Shown: positions 31,423-43,517, numbered from the stretch's first letter. The stretch is DNA of 64,000 bases from Paralvinella palmiformis (GCA_025642065.1 JAODUP010000106.1:81001-145000); one strand, 5' to 3'. The notes: generated by a model from the letters alone, not told the origin. Numbers and translations are program-made.

Positions 31423-31681
31423 ATGGGTTGTTTTTACCATTTGACGCCAGCAATCTGGAGGAAGATACAAGAGCTGGGTCTAGTGCCTCAATATAGAGAT
31501 AATGAGGATTTTAAGTCGTTCTGTGGACAAATAGATGCCCTGGCATTCCTGCTCATTGAAGATATTCCTGAGGGAATCATGTGCATCCGTGATGGTGCAT
31601 GGACAAATGAATGCCCACTGGACAAATGCCCACCTGACGAATGCTCACCAATAAAGTGAGAGATTGGACAAATGCCCACCA
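31423..31681 (+). pseudogene. MULE-type transposase fragment fused to terminal repeats
   Basis: The frame starting MGCFYHLTPAIWRKIQELGL, with DFKSFCGQIDALAFL and EDIPEGI, matches the conserved segment of MULE transposases downstream of the second catalytic Asp (vertebrate and invertebrate copies read GCFFHL..A..RK). The catalytic core is not recognisable upstream. After about 60 codons the frame runs into tandem GGACAAATGCCCACC motifs (31598-31681) and stops. These motifs resemble the arms of the foldback element at 40.3 kb, so the fragment appears internally deleted and joined to an element end. Confidence 0.7.
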
Positions 31682-31975
31682 AGAATAAATCAAAAAATTT
31701 AAAAATCTCCCCTTATGTTATCACACTCAGGTCTGCTGTACCCATTCATCTATCTGATCAAGGGATCATCATAATTGTTGATGACAGACAAAGAATAAAG
31801 AGAATAGCTAGCCCCCCCCCCAAAGGCACCAATTAAAGCCATAATATATACATCTAGATAGATATTTCGATTTTATTTTGTTTAATTTACACTCACAATC
31901 ACCAAAGTCACATTAATGGGCCAAAGTAAATAAAGGGCTAAAAACGGGGGGGGGAGGATAGGGCCGATGGGCCAA

Positions 31976-32330
31976 GGTTTAGGTTTTGTTGTTCGGGGAG
32001 AATCCCCAGGCTGTCGCTTAATCAGCATAGTCTCTATGTGGGGGTGGTTGAGAAATCTCCTCCCCCACCACTCACAGGGGAGCAGTACGGAAAGATGGAG
32101 CCGAAATACCCTGCCAGAGCGTTTTACGTCCTCAGGAGGTTTTTAACGTTCCCCTTTATTTTAAATAATTCAGTGCAGACGGCAGCGCCATTTAACGTGG
32201 TCATCCACCCACGATGTAGTGAGCCGAGAAATTAATCCCTGGAAAAGTTTCGACCTCTTACGGGGTTCGAACCTGCGACCGTTGACACCAAGTGCCGGGT
32301 GCTTAACCGCTAGGCCACCGGAGCCCACTA
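31976..32330 (-). mobile_element. SINE-B, full length, with 11-bp target-site duplication
   Basis: Head on the minus strand: CTCCGGTGGCCTAGCGGTTA; B-box AGGTTCGAACCCCG. It ends in the TGGGGATTCTCCCCGAACAA tail. CGATGGGCCAA flanks it at 31965-31975 and 32331-32341. The insertion splits a transposon terminal repeat. Confidence 0.9.
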
Positions 32331-32344
32331 CGATGGGCCAAAAG

Positions 32345-32350
<6 letters not shown>

Positions 32351-32392
<42 letters not shown>

Positions 32393-33872
32393 GTGTGGGG
32401 GTTGAGTTGATCGGTGGGTGGATCGTATGGTCGATGTGTGAGTGTGTTTATACGATTGTGCACGTGTTTCTGCGTGTTCAGGCCTAGGTGTTATTTTTAT
32501 ATTTGTGTATGTATATGTTTGTATAGATACTGGCGTGCGTAGTGTCGTGTATAAGTTTACTGTATCTTAGTATATTTAATGGAAATATATCACCAAATAC
32601 GAGGATGGTACTAAATCTGCGTGGTGGCGTGTGTGCGTCACGCTTGCGTTATGGGCTCGGTCGTTAGTGAAATTATATATACATATAACAAATATGGCTG
32701 TGGTCAGTAAACGTAAAACAGTGGATGGTGTATTAGACCATATTAGCACTTCCGGGTTCGAATCATCCCCAGTTTCTTTTAGGAAATAACTCAAAGAAGC
32801 AGAGCACAGTCCGACACCGGCAGTGTACACTGTGGAGAGTTGAAAAATTGAAAATGCCCACAAATTGACGTCAGGATCCACCGTCAAATCCGACGGTACG
32901 GTATGTTCCCGGCTTCCTGGATCTTTCAACGATGAATAAATAAAATATCAGATTAATTACAGAAGAAGGCAAGAACTGGATCCGTTTGTATTAGGCTCGT
33001 GGAACCTCAGATCTAAGGACTTTCATTGTTCGGTGTGTGCGTGTGGGGCGGGGGAGGTTGCCGTTTTGGATGTTGCCTGTTATCTCTGCAGTTAAGATGT
33101 ACCAGTTTAATATAACAAAGCCGGCCCTATCTCTGTCATACACTAGCGAAGCTATAAGATGACCATCAATGATAATAAAGATGGATAGAAACGAGAATCA
33201 TCCGTCACACACTGCGGCAGGAATCTTCCTGAAAACCCAAACCCTCATCTTCTCTTACCTTAGACATATTGAGGGTTGACTGACGGCCGGATAGGGTATC
33301 CCTCCCACGCGAGTTTCGGAGGGTTTATAAAGAGACCCTTCAAAGGTAGGACTGCTGGGAAGCCTCTCTAAGTGACCTTTTTCAGCCGATGCGTTCGCAA
33401 ACCGTATTCAATCCCCGGACACGAATCCGCCCACGCATGCACGCACACACACTGGCGCGTACGTAAACAAACGCAACGCACGCGAGGAATAATAACACAC
33501 CCACTTACCATGAGCTCACCTCAAACATTCATACGCTGATGCACACGCCCCCCCCCCCGCCCCCCCGCCGCTCCCCTCCAACATCGGAAACGTTGAAGGA
33601 TGCTCGGTTTTCTTTCGAAGAAGTAACAAATGGACGGACGTTTTTTGGGGGAAACAATTTAAAAATAAATTAACATCATTCAGTCCCAATCTCATCTAAC
33701 AACCTGTCCCACAATGTTTTACACAATAAGGTAAACATACAATTGGTATATTACTTCAGATAAGACATAGACAATTATACTAATATTATTATGTGAGATG
33801 TCTAAAACAAAATTCTGATGGACAAATATTCGCAAATATTTAGGTGGGCCCTATTAATTATTTTGTAGGTTG

Positions 33873-33915
<43 letters not shown>

Positions 33916-34469
33916 TAAGGAGTCACCAAATGGCCTTGTGTGGCAAGTGCTGAAGCTAACTCATACACACACACACACACACACACATATCCACTATGTA
34001 TCTATATTCTGATTACATTAAGATTCTTCCATTGTCTTATCCCACGTGACCACTAATAAGTCAACAACATGTCTCTTCATGTTGATATACTTAAGAGACA
34101 ATTAACTAACTCTACAGCTCTACATCCGGTGCCAGTACGGAAACGAGATAGCCCAAATTTGGACGTTCAGTTGACTCTTTGTATCGTTTTATTTGACCCG
34201 TGACAGTTAAGTTGAGCGAAAAAATATATGTTTCCATTGAATATTCGGGAATTAATTTGGCTAATGAAATATGTTCCCGTCACGTCCTCATCTCAGACAG
34301 CTGTTATTAATTTACGATTATTGGTAGACGATTGGATGTATATTTGTATACCTAAATGTCTTTATGATACTTGGAAGTAACCATAATTATGCCACGTAAT
34401 AAACAATTTCTATGGAATTGAATTTAATTGATTTGAATTGATTTATATTGATTCATATTTAGTTCTTTT
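32351..34469. other. no gene seen
   Basis: AC and AT tracts at 32344-32392 border the element. (AT)n lies at 33879-33913 and AC at 33965-33987. A C-rich run is near 33548-33570. The rest is unique. Confidence 0.6.
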
Positions 34470-34836
34470 CCGATATAACGTAGTGATAACATTATTGCGT
34501 TTTGGTTCGAATCCGATTCACGCCTATGCCTCTCGGCTATATATGTCCCAGGTGTGAAAGGTACCGAGGCTAAATAACCTTCTCACTCACTCACTCACTC
34601 ACTCACTCACTCACCTCACTCACTCACTCACACTCACTCACCTCACTCACTCACTCACTCACTCACTCACTCACTCACTCACTCACTCACTCACTCACTC
34701 ACTCACTCACTCACTCACTCACTCACTCACTCACTCACTCACTCACTCACTCACTCACTCACTCACTCACTCACTCACTCACTCACTCACTCACTCACTC
34801 ACTCACTCACTCACTCACTCACTCACTCACTCACTC
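34470..34836 (+). mobile_element. SINE-C copy running into a 255-bp (ACTC)n tract
   Basis: ATATAACGTAGTGATAACAT, a B-box TTGGTTCGAATCC and ATATATGTCCCAGGTGTGA define the copy (about 34478-34575). A long (ACTC)n tract follows at 34580-34836, occupying the 3' tail position. Confidence 0.65.
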
Positions 34837-35042
34837 TTGTGTAAACGGACTTTATAAATATAGATCCTATTTTTAAGTCTGTTGTGTAATAATTAATGTT
34901 TACAGAACAGTTCAGTCATGTGATGTTGATAAATTCTTTATAAACTTATTAATGTATTAAGCTTGCTTTAAAGGCATTAACCATTAATAAAAATAATAAG
35001 TAGTGTAGTATTTCACTCCTTATAATGATAATAATCATAACA

Positions 35043-35073
<31 letters not shown>

Positions 35074-35833
35074 TTCAAAATATTACAAATTGCATCAGTA
35101 TTATTTCACGACAAATTAACCATTTTTCCCTTACAATTTCTGTTCTCTTATTACTGTAGTAACCATTTGAACTATCGGTTAGCAATATGATACTCGATGT
35201 TTTAGCAACAGTTGCTAAATAATTCGTTCGCGGAAGAGGTAACATGGAGCCAGTCGATCCCGTCCTTGGTAGCAACACGTGTCAGTAGTTAACTAATTGA
35301 TCTAACGTTACTCTATACGGTCGTTGACCTCTCTGATCGTGATAATCTTTTATTAACTGATCGGAAAATCGATTCCACGAATCTACCGACCAATGAAAGG
35401 CCGTTTTTTTAGGTCAACAACACCATCTTCAGCCTTTACGATCTGTGCGAGGTTTTTTTTTAAAGAATGTTTCAAATGTCTTGTATTAGTGCTGAGAAAA
35501 ATGGCTGAACGGTTTTCCCGGAAGCCGTAATGTCCTTAGAATAGAACTTTATTATCGGAAATTATTTGTTGTCGTTGATATTTTGGAAAACTCGGGTACT
35601 AGAGAACTAGGTCGATAATCAGGTAATTGTTTCTTATCTCGAACTTGTAATAAAAGTAGAATTTGCGTAATTTTTCTATTATTTCGAAATGTGCCGTTTT
35701 CTAATCACTCGTAATACACCTGATGGGTTTTATTGCGCTTTGAATAAACGTTTCTAATGGTTAGCTTATTGTTGTCGTGGTATTCATGAGTTTATTTGAA
35801 TGGTTCCTGTGGTAAGGCCGCTTTGTTAAATAT

Positions 35834-35908
<75 letters not shown>

Positions 35909-36329
35909 TTATTATTATTATTATTATTATTATTACCTGAAGAACAATGGCATCGAAGGTTCACTATTTCATATGCTGATACAGGATTGAAATAGTTGAA
36001 TAACTCAGTTGAACTCGCTTACCATTTCGTGTCAAATCTGTCACTTCTCTATAAGAAACAAAAACAAAAATTCTGTTTGATGTCTCTTTCATAGAGAAAT
36101 CATATGAAGTGGTGGCAAGTGTCATATGCTTAATACTTAAAAAATAAATAATAGGTCTGTCATATTAATAACGCCAGCGGATTGATCTTCAGAACTGTTT
36201 GTAGGTGCAGTTGGCAGTCTACAGCTGCGGGTAGTTCTTCCAGATTTGGCTGTATCGATACACCTGCACGATATTATAACCAGATCTACGCAGACAAAGT
36301 CGCCGAGTTGTGGGCTCGACGTCCCATGT
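34837..36329. other. no gene; L2 terminus and triplet repeats
   Basis: (ATT)n at 35045-35071 and an L2 3' terminus at 35795-35840 leading into (TAA)n then (TTA)n up to 35935. The rest is unique AT-rich sequence. Confidence 0.65.
35795..35935 (+). mobile_element. L2/CR1-type 3' terminus, copy 3, with TAA microsatellite
   Basis: TTTGAATGGTTCCTG and GGCCGCTTTGTTAAATATAC match the last 45 bases of copies 1 and 2. A long (TAA)n / (TTA)n tract follows. Confidence 0.7.
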
Positions 36330-36530
36330 GGTATCATAACACGTTATGCGGTACAATAAAACGCTGTGTGGTATCATAATACGTTGTGCGATACCATAAA
36401 ACGCTGTGTGGTACCAGAAAAAGGATGTGTGACACCATAAACCGACCTGTGATACCATAAAACGATGTGTAATACCATAAACCGACGCGTGGTACCATAA
36501 ACCGAGGTATGATACCATAAAACAGACCGA
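36330..36530 (+). repeat. 20-bp minisatellite, about 10 units
   Basis: The unit is approximately GGTACCATAAAACGCTGTGT, with alternating AAAACG and AAACCG variants. Confidence 0.9.
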
Positions 36531-36662
36531 TCTGTCAGAATGTGTTTACGCTCATCTCATCAATCATGTCATTATAATCTTTATTTATGACATCCGGATG
36601 TCTCAATGTTCAACTATTTATTGATTTAATTTGTGTTTATGATCCAGATCCCACGTCCCATT

Positions 36663-36718
<56 letters not shown>

Positions 36719-37730
36719 TTAATTAATCAATAAATCAATCAAAACCGATACCATTATCTAAACACTGTGATGTGTACTCATTCTGAGTTTGTTAGTTAGA
36801 GGTACTCTCAGGTTATTGATGTACCAAGTTGCTATTCGAGGTATCATGCTAAAAAGATTCTTGATCCCGAGAAGTCAACGACCGTGTTCGTGATTGAATT
36901 CCGAGTTCGGTTGCCCACCCACCACCTCCGACACCACCATTGGGAGCGATAGTATTTCAACTTTGCCCGGCAAGCTTATACCTGAGGGAAGTTTCATCTT
37001 TCATCTTTTTACGGTCGATCGCAGCATGACCTTCTCAGCGCGCCAACTTATGACATTTATCCATAACCTATCCCAAATCTGAATCCATCGAAGCATGTTG
37101 GGACTGAACGGGATTATAAAAAGTGGGAACGGCGTGAAAGGGCGCTGTCGGCGGACATTGGGTTTCTACAGATGTTTCATCCAGCAAAAAATGCTTCGGT
37201 CGAAGCATCGCTTTTCTTTAGTCGGTTGCTCCGTAGGCAATATTTACCGGATGCGACCAACGTTAACAAATCTGCAATTTGTTCACTCCAATCCTATAGG
37301 AGCGTCACTTGAACCCGACCTCTCAGAGTGAATATCCTGTGCAGAACACCATATGCTTGTCCGGATACCCTGTAATCGTCTTGTAATAGATTTATTTCAT
37401 CAGGATTGTAATCCTACCCTCCCGTCATTATCCGCTGACTTTAACAGTTTTTACGTCCTGTCAGAGTCTATTTTCATGCCCAGAATTAACGAGAATTGAA
37501 AAACCGTAGCGCCTCCTGGGGATGGTGAGAGGTTATTCGAGGACTCTGAAAGGTCAAGGACATTTGACGGCAATATTGCCCGTTTGTTTGTTCATTTCCT
37601 TGTTCATTCATTCCTTTGTTTGTTTGTTTGTTTGTTTTTGTTTTCTTTTGTTTATGCATCTCAAACTATGATAGAAACACCAGCAAACATCGGTATATTA
37701 TATATTATATTGGCTTTTTTGGATTTATTT

Positions 37731-37765
<35 letters not shown>

Positions 37766-38585
37766 TTTGTCTGTCTGTCTGTCGGTTTATTTATTTATTT
37801 ATTTATTTGTCTGTCTGTCTGTCTGTCTGTCTGCCTGTCTATTTGTTTCTGTCTGTCTGTCTGTCTATCTGTCTGTCTGTCTATTTGTTTATTTATTTGT
37901 TTGTGTGTTTGTCTGTTTGTTGATGTATTTGCCTGCCTGCCTACCTGCCTGCCTGCCTGCCTACCTGCCTGCCTGCCTGTTTCTTCACGCGACAAATTAT
38001 GATAGAAACAACAACACTAACCATAGAAAGACACTCGTGATATAAGTCGTGATATAAGGAGATGTCTCGCTGATGACACATCCAGGTAACCGAACAACTT
38101 TGATTTATACCTAATTAATTAAATCGAATCACGTTTTGACTGTTTCTAGGAAAGTAGAGGGCGCTCTGATATGAACAATGGAGATTTAACATCATAGCTC
38201 ACTCTCCGATATCAACCAATGTCCAATGGCAAAGGTTCTTAGATCGGATCCAGCAATAAAGCGGGGATAGTCATTTACGCTTTAGGCCGCTACAAATACG
38301 CGAAGAACGAGCCGGATAGCCAAATATATCCTTTATATTTCAAGCCATTTATAGCTGAACCAAGAAGGAGTCTATAGGATATGAAACTTGATTCTCTCAT
38401 ATTTTGATCTACTACGCTACTTGACCAGCCATCTTACCCAGCATCCCATTCTGACATTAATTAACTGAAATCGGTTTGTTTACATATAGTTAGGATGTTA
38501 ATTAAAATACAGAGTGATTGGATGAGTGATTGTGTGAGTGAGTGAGTGAGTGAGTGAGTCAGTGAGTGAGTCAGTCAGTCAGTCG

Positions 38586-38623
<38 letters not shown>

Positions 38624-38798
38624 TAGTGAAATAGTCAGTCAATCAATCAGTCATTAATTCAGTCAGTCAGTCAGTCAGTCAGTCAGTCAGTCAGTCAGTC
38701 AGTCAGGGTAAATGGAATAGATGGATGAATGTTGTTTAACGACACATCGGCACAATTTAGGCCATTCAGTGTCCTCGGTAAATGGAATAGAAATAGAG

Positions 38799-38878
<80 letters not shown>

Positions 38879-39168
38879 AAAATTAATTTAGTCAAATGAT
38901 TGACAGTTTAGACCACCTTATGAAATTAACCCTTTGACATTTGTCAGCTAAAGGTCTATTTATAGAAAAGATATTTGACTTGCACATAATAACATGTATT
39001 TTGTTGTTGTTGTAGTTTTTGTTGTTCCTGTTGTTGTTCCTGTTGTTGTTGTTGTTGTTTTTGAGAATACCACTGTACTCTAACATAATAATTATACAAC
39101 TCCTTTACTTCTAGTAGCCCTTGTACATCACCCACCTCTTACCAATGGACTATACTCTCTACCCCTCC

Positions 39169-39241
<73 letters not shown>

Positions 39242-40046
39242 AGCACACCTGTAGTATGCGTACATCTTTCTCCCAGGATTATATCACATCATATTCAAAA
39301 CATAGCTATATATCATATTCCCAATATAAACACACAATATTACTATTTTATCAAGTTTATATTTGATGGTTCTAATATTGGCCGATATTTATCATGTTAC
39401 CAAGTATGAACTTGATAAATAAACCAAAACAATCCTTTATTATATCTTCCCATATATCACACTTACACATTAATCCCACAAACTGCAACCTTAATCTCAT
39501 CTTACTCCCACCTTACTACTCTTAGGCCAACATTACTCCCATCGTATTCCCGAATTACTCTCATAATAATCTACCATTGCTCTCACGTTGCCCCACCATG
39601 TTCCCATGATACTCCCAACATAATCCCTACTTATTCCCGCCATTCCCCGGTCATACCCTCACCTCATTCTCACATACTCCAACCTTTTACCTCAACATAC
39701 TCCCACCTCACTCCGACCAAACTTCCACATTACTCCCACCTGATTCCCACCACCTTCCCATCAACCTCCCAGCTTGATCCAGGAGGGTCGAACTCTCCCC
39801 CGCCAGATATAGACAGCTGCTGCGAGCATCCGACAATAGTCAGTGTTCGGGTCGGCGAGATCAAAGGCCTACAGAAAGCATCACCTGGGTGTCATCCTCC
39901 CTCATAGTTATCATCTTATTACATATGAAATGTCAGCAACAGAGCAAAACTATCATATTCTGACACGCTATAAGTACATATCTTGACGTGACTGACGGAT
40001 ACTGGTCGTAACTAGATACATTCAGATACATAATCATATATACTAT

Positions 40047-40093
<47 letters not shown>

Positions 40094-40099
40094 AACTTA
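36531..40099. other. no gene; simple repeats and one short insertion
   Basis: (AT)n at 36670-36712, an ATTT / GTCT compound at 37725-37935, GCCT repeats to 37980, GAGT/CAGT at 38533-38705, (AT)n and (GA)n at 38802-38872, TTG repeats at 39001-39060, (AT)n at 39170-39239 and a degenerate ACTCCCACCTT-like array at 39440-39770. Confidence 0.65.
38721..38776. mobile_element. 56-bp insertion between 14-bp direct repeats
   Basis: GGTAAATGGAATAG is at 38707-38720 and 38777-38790. The inserted sequence includes GTTGTTTAACGACACATCGG, a type of motif I associate with dispersed molluscan repeats. Confidence 0.5.
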
Positions 40100-40220
40100 C
40101 TAATATAGCGTAGTGGTTATGGTATTGCGATGGAGAAGTCCAGTTTCCCAGTTCGAAACAGACTCCTACCTGTGTTTGTGAGATGTTTTTCCAGGTCGAC
40201 GTTCACGATAAAATAAACTC
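40100..40220 (+). mobile_element. SINE-C copy
   Basis: ATATAGCGTAGTGGTTATGG (A-box type) and CCCAGTTCGAAACAG (B-box type) match the SINE-C heads. An AT tract at 40042-40090 precedes it. Confidence 0.55.
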
Positions 40221-40270
40221 TATTACGCTTCACATACTGACTTAGATAGGATACCTTCACCGGGTGTAGG

Positions 40271-40600
40271 AGAGTTACTCACCCGGACAGTTGCTCACCG
40301 GACAGTTGCTCACCCGATAGTTGCTCACCCGGACACTTGCTCACCAAGTAAATGAGAAAGTGGACACTTGCTCACCAGGGAATTTTTAATGAGAGAAAAC
40401 ATGCACATAATTATATTAATCAAATAAAATAATCTCTGAACTTTAATTCCTTTGTAATTGGTAATATTCATCCCAATAACCATATAGGTAATAGGATACT
40501 TTACAATTTTTTTTCTCATTAAAAGTTCATTGGTGAACAAGTGTCCACTTTTCATTTGCTTGGTAAGCAACTCTCCGGGTGAGCAACTGTCCGTACTCCC
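40271..40600. mobile_element. foldback / MITE-like element, MULE-related ends
   Basis: The left arm (40271-40400) has four or five tandem GGACAGTTGCTCACC units, then AAGTAAATGAGAAAGTGGAC and a TTTTTAATGAGA block. The right arm (40507-40600) is its inverse. The interior is about 100 AT-rich bases without coding capacity. The arms resemble the terminal motifs beside the transposase fragment at 31.6 kb. Confidence 0.75.
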
Positions 40601-41416
40601 CTCAAACACCGCCCCCCCCCCTCCCTCCCGCCGAACAGCCATTCCGGTTAGACCCGATTTGAGTGTCTGGTTTTATCAAATGACGTCATGTTTATTTTCT
40701 ATATTATATATGTAAGTACATATAATTGGAAAATAGATAAATACATTAAAATATCAGGATATCACCAAAAAAAGTTAAACCAGTTTTTTCTTAAGATAGC
40801 AAGGAAATTCTCTCCTAAAACAAGAATTTTTAAGCTTAAGAATTATTCACTAAAATATGACCAGATATGTAATTATTCGTCTGATGAAATACCACATAAA
40901 TAACACCAACCATCACCTGCACACTTTATAATCGTATAAGAAATAAGAACTGACATAAAGTCGAAGGTTTATTTCGGTTCATACCCTGGCGGCCTAAATC
41001 GTCATGTTTCATGCCCCTTGACCTACTTAAGCGATGACGCTTTAAAATCCAAATTTATTCAATTCGTCTTTTTGTGCTTGATTGCTTTTTCGCCAAACTC
41101 CAAAATATCGTTCGTAATGGGTCGGAATGATGCCGGATACGGAAGTAAGGCGGCGAATAAATGATCTCTAAAAATAAATATTAGCGTAGAGTATTACATA
41201 CATGACAGGACGTGGTAACAAGTAAACAATAAAAGTTATTGAGTAATCAAGGCCAGTGTGTAAACAAAACATATCAGTCTAGATTGAAATGGATTGCATT
41301 TTTCTGTCTAGGAATAATAGAACTTACAGAAATAGGAAATAGGATATTTGTATCATGATGTTTATTAAAAAACTCTAATGTTGACATGAATTGATTTTTA
41401 ATATATTTAACATTTG

Positions 41417-41462
<46 letters not shown>

Positions 41463-41829
41463 GATGGATGCGCACCTGGGTGCGTGCGTGGATGCCTGCG
41501 TGCGTGCGTGGGTGGTAGGGGAAGAACTGTGTCCAATGTTAAGCGGAAAGAAAGTATTAACATAAAAATACCATGAAACAAACAAACAAACGTATTTTTA
41601 TATAATTTATTGCACTTAAATAAGTGAAATATGATACGAACTATGATGTGAACCAGAATTATATATCATAACTATGAATATTTGCCATTGTCTAATGTAC
41701 GATAACAGTTTATGTTATGACAGCTCAGCGATGCTTGTTGACACGAATATTCAGGCCACCCCCCTCGCGGAACTGGGGAATGGTCTTTTCTCATGAAACA
41801 AGTTCCTCCTGAAGATTTTTCGGACGCTT
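40601..41829. other. no gene seen
   Basis: There is a C-rich run at 40610-40625, (AT)n at 41420-41457 and a GC/GT-rich patch at 41480-41512. The rest is AT-rich unique DNA. Confidence 0.6.
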
Positions 41830-42620
41830 CTAGACACCAATTTGACCTTTGTTGACCCGTTTCTTTGGTGGATTAAGTACGCCATCCAGTTGGAAGACAA
41901 CTTGAGTAGTTGAATGTTTCTTCTTGGAGCCCGTGATTGTCTCTATCCAGTCTCTGACCTTATCCATTGGTATGATAGCCAGATCATCGAGCATCCAGCA
42001 GAAATGAGGGAACTCCCCATCACCGTTGAGCTGGACTTGAGGGAACTCCTCATCCGTGTTTTAGAACAGAGTTATGCCTAGGTGCTGGATTCTGCGCCAC
42101 ACTGTGAGTAAGGTTGTAAAAGCACCCCTTACTGATCCACACGCCGACCAAAGACACCAGTCACTGTACGGGCTACGACCTCTTCAAAATCGGTGGCAAT
42201 AATCTCGACCAGCACCTCAAAATCCAGACCTTCACAACTACCCACAACAGTTAGGAATAGTTCATTATTATAGGTGGTGATTGCGAAGTCATGGAATGGG
42301 TCACGAAGAACGTTGAAATTGAGTTGTTATCCGTGAAAATAGTGTCAGTAATGGGCAGACGATGTAGACCAAACTCCGGGGGTGGGGTGGGGGGTGGGGT
42401 GGTGGAAGGTCAATGATCCTCCTGCTGGATTCCGGATCGTTGTCATAAAGCGAAAACGCTTCTGGAAATGATCCCGTAATCTCGGGCTATTCAGCTCGGT
42501 GGTTGAACTCGGTGAGGTTCTATGGTGCAGCGGGATATATGTCGCCGATAAAGCGAACTGCGTTTCGTGTTCTCTTCCGCGAGAAGGGGTCCCTGTCTAT
42601 CAAGGGACGCGGCCGTTTGT
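41830..42620 (-). pseudogene. decayed coding remnant of unknown family
   Basis: Several minus-strand segments read like one protein interrupted by stops and frame changes. One open stretch spans about 42129-42331 (with LRDPFHDFAITTYNN). A second covers about 42064-42130 and, after a single TAA at 42061-42063, continues to a stop at 41830-41832 (with PHFCWMLDDLAIIP). Further fragments lie upstream to about 42620 (with EAFSLYDNDPES). Amino-acid composition is normal and unlike repeat-derived ORFs. I do not recognise the family; a transposon, endogenous viral or gene-derived origin is possible. Confidence 0.45.
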
Positions 42621-43143
42621 TTCCCCAATAGCAATCCGGCACTTGGTCTAGACGATCTGGCTTTCATCTGGATCACGGTTGTGAGGTTGTCCGGAATGGT
42701 GGTACTCAAGTTGGCTCGGCATCCTAGACTAGCTTTCTTGGAGCACTTCCTCCACATCTTAATCTTCCTAAGCCACGACTTTCTATACATTTACCAATCG
42801 CGACAGATTTTGTTTCCATCGCGGTTACTCTGAATGACATCCGCGGTTCATTTAGTATTTGGTCCTGATGAATGCTAACTTGGGGTGCTAATTAGCATGA
42901 AAGCCATCGGAATTATTATTATTATTATTATTATTACACATACTCATGAAGCCAACATCAACTGGTTAATCGACATTACAAAGATACGGATAGAAGCCAT
43001 TAGTTAATTATCTCAAATAACACGAAACACACCCGGAAGATCTTCATCGGCAGATAGAAGCCACACTTAATTAGATTAATTATGAAAGGCAATTTGGACC
43101 AAGAAGATATCATCAACATGTCAAAATGACCATCAGTTAGATA

Positions 43144-43186
<43 letters not shown>

Positions 43187-43366
43187 TTTACAAAACTGTG
43201 AAATAATGTACCATGTAATACATTAATACCTGTTATACGAAATAATGATCTATGTTATAAAAAGATAATGACCTTTTTTCCTTGATACTTTTTCCTTGAT
43301 ACTTTTTTCCTTGATACTTTTTCCTTGATACTTTTTTCCGTTACTTCTTTCCTGCTACTTACCTTC
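42621..43366. other. no gene; ATT repeats and a TTTTTTCCTTGATAC array
   Basis: (ATT)n lies at 42915-42937 and 43147-43187. A 15-17-bp tandem array of TTTTTCCTTGATAC is at 43274-43340. Confidence 0.7.
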
Positions 43367-43376
43367 TCCTACATTC

Positions 43377-43517
43377 TCGCGGGCGCCTCCGTGGTCTAGC
43401 GGTACCGTGTAGGACCACAGATCACTACCACCCTTGTTCGAATCTCGGCGTGGGCGCATCTGAAGGTTGTTTCATCTTTGATGTCGCCGTAAGACACCAA
43501 CCAATCAATCATCATCA
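43377..43517 (+). mobile_element. SINE-A with internal deletion and 10-bp target-site duplication
   Basis: GGGCGCCTCCGTGGTCTAGC, B-box TTGTTCGAATCTCGG and GTTGTTTCATCTTTGATG join directly to GCCGTAAGACACC and an ATC tail, skipping the second half. TCCTACATTC is at 43367-43376 and 43518-43527. Confidence 0.85.

Larger units (their letters stand above)
30471..32350. mobile_element. DNA-transposon remnant with tandem-motif inverted ends
   Basis: The left end has repeated GGTCTTTTGGCC-like motifs (30475-30560) and TTTAGCCCCGTAGTTACTTT plus GGCCCATTA (30558-30587). The right end carries its inverse at 31913-31944 (TTAATGGGCCAAAGTAAATA) and an outer GGGCCAAAAGACAC ending at 32348. The right end is split by a SINE-B insertion. 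A MULE transposase fragment lies between the arms, but it is followed by a different terminal motif, so more than one element may be nested here. Confidence 0.5.

Noticed and set aside
31159..31470. 103-codon minus-strand ORF
   Set aside because: It overlaps the transposase fragment on the opposite strand and has no recognisable family.
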